From Diadema setosum (lineage: Eukaryota > Echinodermata > Echinoidea > Diadematoida > Diadematidae): a stretch of 64,000 nt of DNA. Below, in pieces: positions 23,243-35,466 of this stretch (position 1 is its first letter; each line of letters starts with the position of its first letter). The notes beneath the pieces were generated by a model. It had not been told where the DNA came from, searched no databases, and saw nothing but the letters and a program-made list of their open reading frames with translations. The DNA is taken from assembly GCF_964275005.1 (NCBI RefSeq), contig NC_092685.1:15784579-15848578 (forward strand), written 5' to 3'. The position numbers were made by a program, and so were the translations under genes.

Positions 23243-23957
23243 TCAGTTATAGCAAATTTTCTCTCGGAGGGAGACTGATATTCGAGCGCCGATTAGGAAA
23301 TTTAAACCTAAGAAGAGGATTTGTCAAACTGAACACACAGCATAATTTCTAAAAGCATCACCACATTAGCAAAATATCTTTACAATACAGTAAGTAAAGT
23401 TGAGAAGTGATATAAATGAATCTTGTTAACATTAATATTTGTTTACTTGCACCTGTTCACAGTGACACACTACTAAGAAATACAAAACCCTTACACAACT
23501 TGCCTATGTCAGTATCACACAAACAAAGTACTAGGTCGAGCCAATGCTCCATGTATATCCAAGCTGTGCTTGAATCAAGACTTCACTAATGGCAAGACAA
23601 ATATTGTGTAGAAGTCAGACCCATCAGTCGGCCTCAACAAGTTGACTTCTATGTAAGGACAACTTCGCGTCATGCATCACATCACTCGATGTCCCTGTTA
23701 ATTCCAGCAAATAATAGAAGTTGTTCACAAAGATGACTGCATCTTGAAGTTGTACACTAATTCATGGTTGCTGCATTGCAAATCTACCTTATCACAGCAA
23801 AAGTTTGCTGTGATCCGTCCAACTCCACATTTACCTGGAATTCAGTTTTCATTGGGTTTCATGCTCATGACATGTTCGAGTAGCATTAAGCTCACACTTT
23901 AATGATGTCATGTTCTGCTCCGACAAAGGTTTGATGATCCCTGCCTCCAAATTGGCA
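23243..23957. other. TRAPPC6B 3' flank
   Basis: Downstream DNA of TRAPPC6B on the minus strand, probably 3' UTR in its right part. No further gene seen. Confidence 0.4.
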
Positions 23958-26900
23958 CTATGTTCTTTGGATCATCACTTGAAATTTACCTGAAAGATAT
24001 TACAAGATTAGAAGGTTTCATATTATTCCAACTAAATATTGAAATGCACTGTATTGAGGAAATATCATCTTGAGGTCATCACTCAGCTACAGTTGAATCA
24101 AAATATAAGATGAGAAAAAAAAATCATGCCACAGTTATCTACAGAGTAATCTACATGTATTACATTTGCAAGGCTGCACACTAACCCATTTTTCTACTGG
24201 TCCAAATTGTCTGTCAGACCAGTCGGTACCTAGTGTTTCATTTTCATTTTTTTCTTTTTTACTGCTCCATTCCTGAAAAAGTTACTGGTATGCCAGTCCA
24301 AACAGTGATTTTTACTGGTCCTAGACTGTCGGACCAGTGCCAGTGTGCAGCGTTGCATTTGTATCAACGTGACCATGGCCTGCCCTCTCATCACACTCCT
24401 TGCTGTAAGACGGGTAATCGGCAGCTTCCAATGATAAACATAAGATACTATGGATAGTGACTGTAAGATGGCAGACACTGGGAAAAAAACAACAACAACA
24501 ACAAGAGAGCATGATCTGGTTCCTGTATACTGCAGTAAATGTCAAAAAGTTTACATGCACATTGTAATCGATACCTTATATGTAAAGAAAATAAACAGCC
24601 CTTAAAGAAATAATCATTTTTACAGTAGTCACATGAGGTTGCAAAATTGCCACAAAATAAGGACCCCAAGGAAGACCAACATTATTATGTTGAAAAAGCT
24701 GAATAAGGGCAATCCATCTGGTTTTATTGCTTTACACAGAAATAAGTACTACTACTACTACTACTTCTGTACTCACATGCAGGCATGGTGCTAACTTCTG
24801 CCGTGACCACACAATTGATGCCAAGGTTCGCCAATGCGCCTCGTATGAGACCACATGGAAATGCTAGATACTGAACAGAAACAAGAAAACAAGCAGAGAG
24901 TGGAATAATATAGAGGACACAGTATTGATAATATAATGTACTACATGATCAAGCCCAAGTTGGGGGGGGGGGGGGATGGGGAGAATACAAGAATATATCT
25001 ATTTCTTTTAGAGAAGGGCTATCAGTATCACAGACCAAATCTGTGCTATCAAATGATATCATCTTTCATTCATTTTCTTTTAGAGAAGGGCTAACAGTAT
25101 CACAGACCAAATCTGTGCTATCAAATCATATCATCTTTCATTCATTTTATTTCTATCTTTCAGTACATTCTTATCTTGGCATGGATCAGTCTTCCTTGCA
25201 CCATCTTCATGTAGACCCAAAAAAAAAAAAAGTATCAACTTATAATATGTATTCAATCTACAAGAACAAGAATCCACCAAATAATGCCCTGCAGATACCC
25301 AACATATTCTGTTAAACAGCAGATGCAGCACTTGAATGAATGTTATGCAGTGATGGGGGTAAGAAATGTAAGAAAAGGTACCTGTGGACATAGAGCTGCA
25401 TACAGAACGAGACATTTACTCTACCAATCCTCACTCAATGCATGCATATTATTTCCTTTTCAGTTTTTTTTTCTTTTACTCATAAAGAGTACTTTACTTA
25501 ATCCAAGCCCCTGTTTTACATCGCTCTTTTGTTATGCCATTTAAAACACCATCCATTTACACTAACAACAAAAAACTGAAGCCATAAGTCATGATTTCTA
25601 CATGTCTGGCAAATTCTGTTTTATTCTGATTTGTAAGCAATGAAGTACTCACCCTTGGTGCTGATTCCATGTACTGCTTTCCTGCAGACATCTGTGTTAG
25701 CAGTTTGAATTTGTTGTCTTGAAGGACGTATACACCCTGTTGAGGAAAAATTACTGTGATCAGTCTGATTCCTGATATCGCACTCTCTTTATTTCACCCC
25801 CTTTTTTTTTGGGGGGGGGGGTGGTTTACCCCTGGGACAAATACAAACAAAACAATTAACAATGCCGCTGTATGAATATAATGTGCAACAACTAAAAATA
25901 TTCCCTCATGCTATGGCAAATAGGGAAATCATTCTTCCAAAGTGATATATATTCACCAAAACTAAAATTTCTTGTATGAATGACTCGAGCAAAAGATGCC
26001 ATTGATGGGCATTGTCATTACTAGACAACATTTCGGGGGAGGTAAAATAGATGCCCTGCTATGAATCAAAACTGCATGTATAAACAAACTGTGAGCCCTA
26101 CAACTCAGGGTGACGCAGTAAGAACCATTGATATCTTTCTAATAAATTTGCAACTGTCTTACTGCCACCATTTTCTGCAATGTCAAAACTTCCATCATAT
26201 GCCTCAACACACACACAAACGAAAATTTGTCACAATGGCAAATAATGAATTCATAAATATCAAGACATGCTACCCATGTGAGGCTGTAGCAATCAGTACA
26301 TTGCACTACTTTTATATCGTACATGGTACTGGTATAAGTACATCAAAATCCTTATTTAGACTACTGATATAACACATTCCTGCTATAACAAAGCAATTAT
26401 ATCTCATCCAAATGTTAAAGGGGCATTCCAGACGACTTTCATAATTTCACATTATGAAGTACCGGTACGTAAATCAACAGCTCCATGTATAGAGTTGTGG
26501 AATTTATTGTGACCCTTGAGCAGAGAAACCAATAATCTGAAAATCTTAAACAAATTACACTGAATAGTGTTGATGACACAAAATAGGAGCCTCACATATT
26601 TCAGAAATGTAGCAGTGTAATTCCATTACAATACCGCTTGCTTAAAAAGAAACATGTTCACCTGTGTAGAATCTATGCATGCCATCTTCTTTTGTTCTGC
26701 TTCCTTGAGCCCCAACTCAAGCGTTCTTATTGTGAGGCTGCCATGTCATCATCCTTGTTCATTGCAATTTGTTATAGATTTTGAAAATTGTTTTTCCTCA
26801 TCCCAGTCACCAGAAATTCTGAAACTCTGTTCTCAGTATAACTTATCTATAGCTGTTCAAATGTAAAAATCTGAAAATCTTCCTGAAGTCCCCTTTAAGA

Positions 26901-29900
26901 GTGTCTTTTTCTTTCACTGTTCTCAAAGGAGATGTTTGTAGGAAGATTTCACTGTATCTCTCACGGTACTTTAAAGGCAGGCTTTCAAGCGGGATAATGT
27001 AAAAAAGTAGGAATAAAGTAGGAACAGAATCTCCAAAAAAGTAGGAAAAAGTAGGACATGAGAGGGAAAAAGTAGGACATTTGAGAAAAAAAGTAGGAAT
27101 AAATCAGGACATGTGCAGACTTTTTGGAGTAGTTTTCGTCGAGACTCACCAGAACTCTTGATGTTACATGTAAATCTTAATTTGTACTCACAACCCTGCT
27201 GCCTCAGCCTCACTTTTGCTCCTGGGAGAGCCTGAAAAATACAACAAAGGCAGACATTCCTTAGAACAATGTCAGGAAACAAACAGAAATGCATCTTCAA
27301 TCGTACAGGCAATATGAATCTTGATCACTTACTTTAATACTTGCATAGAAAAGACATTATTCTGTGATTGACATGAACACCTACCATACATGTGACCCTG
27401 CATTGCAACACCAACAAAGGTCGCTAGACATGGATTTTTAGTTAAGAGCAGATTCTGAAAAAGCAAACTTTAAGCTTTAAAATGATGAATAACTCGATTC
27501 AACTGGACTCTCCTAACCTATCCTAATATTGGAATGAAAGCACACACTCTGGAAAATGTGAACTGAGTAAAGGTGCTCTGAAGTATAGCGTCTATTCAAG
27601 CGCTTAATCTTTATCAAGCAGTGCTAACTCTGCAATGAATGGAACAAATAACGGGATGTTAACCGACGGAGCAACAACAATGAAAAGATTAACATATTTA
27701 TTATTAAGCTGTGCATGCTTTATTAACACATTCTGTAGATGATCAATGCCAACTTTCAAAGTAGTAGCATCATCCTTTCTAAATTTATTGGAGTTGAAAG
27801 TTAAGAGTATGGACAGGGCTTTTTTTTTAAGAAATGAAAAGAGGACTCTATGAGAAACACCTAATCACACTATTCTACCAAAAAAGTTTTCCAGAAAAAA
27901 AAAAATTGCTAAAAACACATTTTCCTTTTTGTTTTAAGATCCCAAACTTTAGTATAATATAGAAGACTTGCTCTTTCAGAAAATATGAAAAACTCAAAAT
28001 TGGCTGGGTTGGCCCATATCACCCATTTTCAGTCCTAACACAAATTCAGTGTGTGCGACTTATTGTTGGTTTTGTGATGCACAGTCACATAATCTTATAA
28101 TCCCACGAAATATGTCATAAACATTCCATGATGTGTAAGTTATATACTTATGCCATAGGTATGTTATACACGATGGCATCTTTTATCTACTTTCATTTGA
28201 ATGTTTTGAAGTTGTGAAGATATGTGCTTCATTTCAAAATGTGAGAAAAGAGTGGAAATAAGGATATTTGACAAAATCAATGAAAAAAAAGATGACACTT
28301 TTATCTCCATTCATTTGAAGTTGTAAAGATATGTCTCACTTCAAAGTGTGAAGAAGACAGGAAATAAGGATGTTTGACAAAGCTATTCAAGTGACGCTCA
28401 AGACAAGGTTAGTATGCTTTCAAGTTCCAGCTGAATTACCATGAGATAAGCAATAGACCAACTTTCCAAGAGACCTTCAATTTCAAATACACGTAAGCAT
28501 GTAACATGTGTTCAAAAATTTTAAAATAACAGGAGAATTTAAACTACTTATATGTAGCAGTCAGTATTAGTCTCTGAGAGCATGTGTTATCATAATTTCT
28601 GGCAAGACATGCATGAAGAATGGATTGTCTCATGACAGTGAGGCCTTAAGAATTGAAATTATACCTACCAATGCATTAACATCTTTATTTTACAAATCCT
28701 GGCCCACTACAAATCTACACACTCAAATACTGTGAGTTTATGGCACAGTGTCCACCACTGAATTTCCAGAGATATAGATTATCTTGGTATTATCATATGA
28801 TATAGATGGAAACATAAGGCTAGCTCAATTTGAAACACTTTAACCAATAGAACACAAAACATCCAAAGAGAGAGAGAGAGAAAAAAAAAAAAAGGAAAAA
28901 AAAAAAGAAGCAAAATACTTTACATTTCAGTATCAATCAGGGAAATGTAGTATTGTCACATGTAGAGTAACAGAAGACCAATATAACCAAATGACTCCAC
29001 TTTACAAAAATGTGAGGAGCATATATGCACATCTGCTTTTTGTTTCTTGTCTGTAGTCTTACTGACTTTATAGGTAGCAAAAATGACTATTTTGATAATT
29101 TTCTGTAGATAACAAATATAAATCAATTTTTATTTTTTTTTTTTTTTTTGGTGTTCTGCAGATGCTAGATTCCATGTATTCTTGAATGAACTTACATTTG
29201 TTAATCTAGTAAGAATGGTGGAAACTTATCATTCTGTACTTTCCAATGACATCTTACTGTTTGCAATTTTTGCCAAATTCACCGCAGATAGTTAATAATT
29301 CTTTACATTCAACTTCTTTTCAGCTCATCATGGTACCCTTTTTGTTGAATATACATACAGCTGTTTGGTCTTTTCAGGAAGTTTCTCCATTTTGCAATAT
29401 TATTCCAGGCACTTGTAAGCTCATTCAATATTCTTGAAATCAAATTTCTTCATATAATTTTGAGAATATCATATCCTTCAGCCTTTCAAATTTTACAAGG
29501 TTGAGGTTCTGCTTTTCATTCTCCAGATATTTTGCTGGCTCAGTATTTCAGCTTGTCAATTTTATAAACTACTCTTTACAAGATCTGGGGAATAAACAGT
29601 GACTGTAATTAAGTCCTTGCCAGCTTCTCTGATTTCTCAGAAAATTCCAATTAACAAACTTTTTGGTCATTTAAGTAAATACACACTAGATGATCTGTAT
29701 ATCTACCATGCAGTTCTCATCCCCCCTTAAATACAGCGTATTTGTGTCCTTTCAATTTTGATATTCTCCATTGTTCTTTGGGTTTTCACCTTCAACTTTC
29801 AGCTTTGTATGTTGACACAATTGACATGTTACACATCCATCCATTCACTTTTGTCTTCTTTAAGAAGTTTCCTTGTCTCACATTTTACCAAGACTCTTTC

Positions 29901-32286
29901 ACATGGTTCAATATTTTGGGTATGTCACTTCAAACGATCCATCACACTTTAACCACTTTCACTAAGGGATTTCTGTTCTACCATTATCTTGCATCTTGTT
30001 CAAACTAGCTGGATAATAAAAAGATGTTCAGCCTTAACTTAAGAACTGTGGAATAAAAAGTCGTCATGGCTTCTAATTTTTCTGCAAGTTGCTTCCTCCA
30101 AACTTAACAAACTGTTCTTGGCGGTTCAATTGAAAACATTCACACACTTGCTCTTAATTGTGGAATTAACATTCATTAGCTTTCCTGCTTGTTTGGGGTT
30201 TTTTCAGGTATGCTTTAGATGGCTTTTCTCTCTATATATTCCAGATAGTTCTGTGTCTTCAGGAAGTGGACTCAATGTCTCATAGTTTCAACTTCAATCA
30301 ATCTTTAAACGATAGTGAAATGTTGTTTTTGTGTTTGTTTTCCTTGAAGTTCCTCCACTTCCCGCTTTCTTCTAAGTTCTTCGAGGTAATGTATGTCTTA
30401 CCTGTGATACAATTCAACCTCTTAAACAATACTTGTAAGATGTAAAAAGCCATCAACTTTTAAGATTGTCCATTAAGAGGTTTTTGCTCCCCTATTAGTC
30501 TTTATTTTTCAAGATGGCTAAGTAATTAGTGTTGTTCTTATTCCTTGTTCACAATTTGTGGGATCTGTAAATTACACATTTCTCCCTGTTCATCTGATTT
30601 GATGTCAAATTCTACTTTTAAGTGTATGGCAAGCTTACCTGGTAATTTTGAGCGATGATGACAGCTGGTTAAGCACTGCTCCAAGTCCTAGGCTGCAATA
30701 TCAGTGGTATCAATCACATACAGGTCTTCACAGGAGCAAAAGCTGAGGCTGGCAGCAGTCTTGTGGTTGATTGGATTGTGTTATCCCTCTTTCATGTAGA
30801 AGATAGAGGCTCTCCCCATCGGTAAGAATCTGCAACTAGAGTCTACTCATCATTTCTGAATATCAACTATTCAAGTAGCCTTGCACAATCTTTTTTTGGC
30901 GGGGTTTTTCACCAAAAAAGTAGGAAAAAGTAGGAAAAAGTAGGATTTTGAGCAAAAAAGTAGGAAAAGTAGGACAGGCAGTAAAAAAGTAGGAAAAAGT
31001 AGGAAAAGTAGGATCACTTGAAAGCCTGTAAAGGTGATGGCTGTGACCTGTGGGATGCAATACTGCCAATAGAGTATGAGACATGTTGAATTCATCTTTG
31101 TGCAAATTGTGTTTCATACAGGCAACAATATATTCAGAGAGAATCATCTCACCTGGTGATTTGTCCGCAGGTTATCCACCTGTTTCTTGTAGACACCATT
31201 CCACAGGTCCTTGCATACAAATTTAATGATATCCAGCTCACTGCTGAAACGTGGACTATCCCTGGTGAACTTCTCAATCAGGCTTTGGCCAACACGATAG
31301 CCCATTTGCTCAAGTTTGGAGATCACTTTGTCCTTCAAAGAAACAGCCAAATATTGAAAGTCACAGATTATAACGTCACATGATTAAAGGCACATGATTC
31401 ACTCAGGCACATGATCAGCAATTCTAATGTTTAGCCATGCAATATTCCACCATGCTATGCATGCTACACATTTTGTCTCATTCAAGTGCTTAGCATAGCC
31501 TTAGGTAGTGTAATCTAGTCTACTCAATCTAGGAAATAGATAAAAAAATTACTCATAACATTAACACTCTAACACCAACACTACAGTAAACACTCACTCA
31601 CAGTCCATCACAGATCACAGTTTAGCATTCTACGAGCTGCTGCAGGGATTAAATTTATCCTTTCAAGGTTCAAGTCATGACCATGTTTTCTTTAACACAG
31701 CTTTGCACTTCTTTTTCACATATCATTACTATTATCAATATCAGACTGAACTTTGTAATGTAATTTAAAACTATAAAAGTACAACTTTTGACTTGTTAAA
31801 TGGCACTGCACTGTGCTTTTCGCATTTTGACAGTTTTTCCTTCTTTCTCAATCTTTCTCTCTTTTCTCTCACTCTCAGAGTCTCAATTCTCTAGAGAAAC
31901 AATATGTAGGCTCCTACTCATGACATGACTGTGTTTGATCAACTATTATCAGATTACTGATTATGATATAATTTACAGTAACAAATCTAGATATCTAGAC
32001 TCTGGACATTTTACTAAACTATTATTGTCTGATGACTGAATGAATACACATTCTGCAGTTGGCCGAGAACTGAACCACCACTTACACGATTTATCGCAAA
32101 TGGGACTGTAGCTAAGCGTATGACATCGAGATTATGGAAACGTACGGGTAGACTACGGCCACGGCACGGGCATATAAATCTAATAAGTGGATGTGCAAAA
32201 CATACCTTTTCGTCTTTACACGCCGATCTTTGCACATAATCTACAATCTCCATGTGAAGAAAATCAAATATAAAATCATCAGCCAT
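23958..32286 (-). CDS. TRAPPC6B: TRAPP complex subunit 6B, complete gene of 5 exons, 156 aa
   Basis: Small Bet3-fold subunit of the TRAPP tethering complexes, which act as Rab1/Rab11-type exchange factors at ER-Golgi and Golgi membranes. Exons in transcript order: 32286-32206, 31332-31153, 25736-25653, 24870-24777, 23989-23958. All splice sites are GT-AG and phases agree; stop TAG is at 23960-23958. Recognisable blocks are MADDFIFDFLHMEIV (1-15), LEQMGYRVGQSLIEKFTRD (34-52), ELDIIKFVCKDLWN (59-72), KKQVDNLRTNHQ (76-87), GVYVLQDNKFKLLTQMSAGK (88-107) and the C-terminal MPACKFQVMIQ. These follow vertebrate TRAPPC6B (158 aa) almost throughout, including its length. TRAPPC6A is the vertebrate paralogue; the sequence reads closer to 6B. 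A change from family usage is YLAFPCGLIRGAL where vertebrates have YLAFTCGLIRGGL. The gene lies tail-to-tail with cry-dash and upstream of TMEM62's 3' end. An ATTAAA on the minus strand at 23903-23898 is a possible poly(A) signal. Confidence 0.96.
24169..24355. mobile_element. ACTGGTCC hAT-like MITE, copy 1
   Basis: Ends CAAGGCTGCACACTAACCC and, reversed, CAACGCTGCACACTGG, with CATTTG on both sides. Inside, ACTGGTCC and GGACCAGT motifs are repeated. A copy in opposite orientation lies at 49374-49551. This copy is in TRAPPC6B intron 4. Confidence 0.75.
25007..25150. repeat. 72-bp tandem duplication
   Basis: The block GAGAAGGGCTATCAGTATCA through CATTCATTTTCTTTTA occurs twice, starting at 25011 and 25083, with only a few differences. 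It lies in TRAPPC6B intron 3. Confidence 0.9.
26415..26898. mobile_element. TTAAAGGGG foldback MITE
   Basis: Ends TTAAAGGGGCATTCCAG and, reversed, TTAAAGGGGACTTCAGG, with TTAA at both outer edges. The interior is partly self-complementary (AATCTGAAAATCTT near both ends, GGAATTACACTG-type blocks). It lies in TRAPPC6B intron 2. Confidence 0.7.
26977..31028. mobile_element. About 4-kb element with CAGGCTTTCAAG ends and AAAGTAGGA arrays
   Basis: The left end CAGGCTTTCAAG (about 26979) and right end CTTGAAAGCCTG (ending about 31029) are inverted and each is flanked by TAAAGG. Next to each end is an array of AAAAAGTAGGA words (26999-27110 and 30914-31014), in the same orientation at both sides. 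The inside holds a nested 698-bp MITE and, on the minus strand at about 29400-30400, Lys/Glu-rich open stretches with recurring Trp-Arg. The superfamily is uncertain; a hAT-like element is one option. Lies in TRAPPC6B intron 2. Confidence 0.5.
27391..28088. mobile_element. 698-bp MITE, copy 2 (TRAPPC6B intron 2)
   Basis: Opposite-oriented relative of 12834-13523. It begins TGTGACCCTGCATTGCAAC and ends in AGTCACA. Shared blocks include GGTCGCTAGACATGG, CTATTCAAGCGCTTAATC and CAATGCCAACTTTCAAAG. Confidence 0.8.
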
Positions 32287-32410
32287 GTTGAGGTGGTATT
32301 TTCTGAGCTCTACTCACTGACCGTACGTAGCTTTGCAGAGGTGGTGCGTGTATTTTCTGTGTGCGTAGAATCGAGTCGTAATCGACTGATCGTCCGTGAC
32401 CATGAAGGCC

Positions 32411-32492
32411 GCCTCCCACTACACGATTTTTTCAGGCGATAGCTTGCGATGCGATGCGACATCGTATCGCAAGAAATCGTGTAGTGTGAGGC
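32411..32492. repeat. 82-bp palindrome upstream of the TRAPPC6B start
   Basis: GCCTCCCACTACACGATTT is mirrored by AAATCGTGTAGTGTGAGGC, with a GCGATGCGATGCGAC core. It lies 125 bp upstream of the TRAPPC6B start codon, so within the promoter or 5' UTR region. Confidence 0.8.
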
Positions 32493-32687
32493 AAGGATAA
32501 CGGGTGTTGTTTTGTTGTTGTTGCTGTTGACATAGTATACATAGCAATAGAGAGCAACATCCCTTCTCGATCTGCTTTTTAACTTGATTTACCTCGATGT
32601 ATGTTGGGCATAATAAACATAACTTACTAACATATTTGCCCCTCTGCATGGAACCTCTTATCAGAGTCCTGCTGAAAATGATATAGG

Positions 32688-32907
32688 TACTGTAAAAGTG
32701 GATATTTTTTGCGCGATCGACTAATTTTTCCCACTCGGCCGGGAAAGAAGAGTTTGGCGTGTTTTTAATTCCGCGGAATCAAGACATCAACTACTGGAAC
32801 ATATAGCAAGCAAAAATATTCGCATGCTTTTTTTTTTTTTTGCGCTAGTTTCTTGTTGCGCGAAATGCGCGAAAATTTCAACACTGCGAAACTCTACTTT
32901 TACAATA
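32688..32907. mobile_element. TACTGTAAAAGTGGA MITE, copy 1
   Basis: Starts TACTGTAAAAGTGGATATTT and ends with a degenerate mirror (CTACTTTTACAATA). Shares ordered blocks CTCGGCCGGG, AATCAAGACATCAACT and AAAATTTCAACACTGC with the copy at 34409-34621. Confidence 0.85.
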
Positions 32908-33318
32908 AACGGATGTATTTTTGCACTACTAAAATTCACATGTGTATCCGCTTTTACTTTTTGCGTCATGTCTGCATTTCTGTATGTATCTAAGTATTCT
33001 GCATCAGTTACACTCTGCTCAACTTTTAGTTATCATTTTTATTTGTTCATTAGCTACCAGTTGATTTACTGTAGTCCAGATGCCTGTGTAGGCACGTAAC
33101 ATAATAGATCCCTTATAGTCTCCTCACGAATCCGTACAGGGCCTGTTGTCTGCCTGTATATGTATAACCCTTGATCAAGGGCTGCAAAACGTTTTTCAGG
33201 GTTGGGGGGGGGGGCTGTAGACTGAGGGGTCAGAGGTCAACGTGGTCAATGGTATATCTCCTTCAGAAAGTCATTAGTGTTATGATTGTTTCTCATCCAT
33301 TTTTTTCTGATTAATAGA

Positions 33319-33319
33319 T

Positions 33320-33367
<48 letters not shown>

Positions 33368-33528
33368 ATACAGGGGCAGATCCAGGAATTCTGTAAAGGG
33401 GGGGGGGTGCACAACTAATATTTCTGGTGCCACTTCCAGGTTTCATTTCATTTTTGTTTTTTTGTTTTTTTTATTTTTTTAATGAAAAATAAAGGGTGGC
33501 ATGTGCCGGTTGCGCCCCCCTCTGGATG

Positions 33529-33588
<60 letters not shown>

Positions 33589-33657
33589 CTGAGCAGATAG
33601 ATAGATAGATAGATAGATAAAGAGATAGATACTGAGCAGATAGATAGATAGAGATCT
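33319..33657. repeat. (GATA)n array, interrupted
   Basis: Arrays at about 33319-33366 and 33525-33655 with short TACTGAGCAGATA breaks. The translated Ser-Ile-Tyr-Leu runs are artefacts of this repeat. Confidence 0.95.
33371..33528. mobile_element. hAT-like MITE, copy 2, inside the GATA array
   Basis: Begins CAGGGGCAGATCCAGGAATT and follows the 4492-4656 copy through TTCTGTAAA, a G run, TTCATTTC and AATAAAGGG. The right end stops at CTCTGGAT and runs straight into GATA repeats, so the last dozen bases are lost. Confidence 0.75.
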
Positions 33658-33731
33658 ACTCTAGAAAGGGATGGTGCAGTTTCGGTTGAGATGGGGCTGC
33701 AGGTTTCCAACGCTTTTTATGATTATTTTTT

Positions 33732-34071
33732 TTTAGATAATGAGAAACCTGTTATGAAATATGAAAGAACATATAATTCTCAAAGGAATTCCAAGTTTAT
33801 TTGATGAAAATCAGTTTTGAAATGGCCGAGATATCCAAATTAAATTGAGCAATCCTAACAAAAGGTGGGACCCATCTTTTATTAGGATCGCTTGGTTTTA
33901 CTTTGTTTTTGGATATCTCAGCTATTTTAAAACTGATTTTCATCATTTAAGGTTTGAATTCCTCTTAGATTTGTAAGGCTCTTTTACATTTCATAAAGTG
34001 GTTTCTAAGTATCTCGCAAAAAGTTTTAAGCTGAATCTTTACCTCAGCCAATACTATATGATCCCTTTAAT
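33732..34071. repeat. Palindromic dispersed repeat, copy 2 of 2
   Basis: Same block order as 121-480: GAGAAACC, GAAAGAACATATAATTC, GATGAAAATC, CACTTTAT-type centre and CCAATACTAT end. Confidence 0.7.
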
Positions 34072-34408
34072 ATATTCAACACAAACACACACAAAGAACC
34101 AACTTAACTGTATTCAAATGCAATACTTTATTAATGATTTTCCACATCATTTACTGTGCTCATGATTCATGATAACATATGAAGTAAAAGCAGTGCTCCT
34201 TTCATATAAGCTAAATCAGCACCAGACAGGTAAGACTGCTGAAGTTTCCATTATTCATATACTAAAACATAGCATATTGAGAAACAATAATAAAAAGGAC
34301 ATATTGCCAATGGACATATCTGAATTTGAAAACAACAAAAGAAAGTGTATACTCAAAGGTTGATATTCATGTGCATTGCTAAATTCACTGACAAATCCTG
34401 ATTGAATT

Positions 34409-34621
34409 TACTGTAAAAGTGGATATTTTTGCACGACTAATTTTTCGCGCTCGGCCGGGTAAGAAGAGTTTCGCCTGTTTTTAATTCCGCAGAATCAAGA
34501 CATCAACTGCAGGAACATACGGCAAGCAAAAAATATTCGCGTGCTTTTGTTTTTGTGCTGGTTTCTCGTTGAGCGAAATGTGGGAAAATTTCAACACTGC
34601 AAAAATTTCCATTTTACAGTA
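34409..34621. mobile_element. TACTGTAAAAGTGGA MITE, copy 2 (cleanest)
   Basis: A 213-bp unit with inverted ends TACTGTAAAAGTGGA and TCCATTTTACAGTA. It shares the TACTGTA terminus and the ATTTTCGCG character with the 22917-23131 element, so these may be one superfamily. Confidence 0.85.
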
Positions 34622-35127
34622 CTCTCATTCGAATCCTGTGGTCTAACAAGCCAATATGAGCTCTTCTCTTGAAGTGATGTACAATAATGTAAGCATTGCA
34701 AATTGTGATCACTCTCCTATGCATTCAGTGCTATTTCCAATTGAAACACGTAACGTACATCTATGCAAACCTTTCTTCCTCATGACACACATGTGCACAT
34801 ATGATATATAAGGATTATTTTCATCTATATATTTAGTAGCTTTGTGGCTACTACATTTGACCGTGTGCCAATGTTCAAAGATGACAAATTTCACATTCAA
34901 TCCCATATCGATTTATAATCCTCTGGGCACAAACAAAAAGAAGAGAAAACGAAAGATATACTACGTATGTATATTCTTCATCATAACAGGTTTTATGCTG
35001 TAAAAATGTCCATGTCAATGACATACAAATGTCATGAACAGCCATAAAAAAAAATGGGTATTCATAATTTCACTACAAAAATAGGAATGGTAGAAAACAT
35101 CTATGCCTATTCAAGCATTTCTTTAAA

Positions 35128-35151
35128 CACACACACACACACACACACACA
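35128..35151. repeat. (CA)n microsatellite
   Basis: About 12 CA units. Confidence 0.9.
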
Positions 35152-35466
35152 AAAGCAACTGGACGTATGTGCAACCCCCCCCCCCCAAAAAAAAAAGCAA
35201 CAACATAAAAACAAAAACATCGGTCTTTGTCACAAGACAGACATGTAAATCATTACAATTCACAGCAAATGTTAAAACTCAGCATATGTGTAACCATTTT
35301 GACCCTTTTTGACACAGGTTAAAACAGAACATAAAAATATGACAGTACATTACATGACAGATTTACACTGTAGGGACAGCTTTTCAAACATGTTAATACA
35401 CTCTGTCTTTGATTCAGCCTGTATTGTTAAATGGAAGCATCAGTAATCCATGTAACATGACATAGT

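Noticed and set aside
33246-33710. Minus-strand frames rich in Ser-Ile-Tyr-Leu
   Set aside because: Direct translation of the GATA tetranucleotide array.
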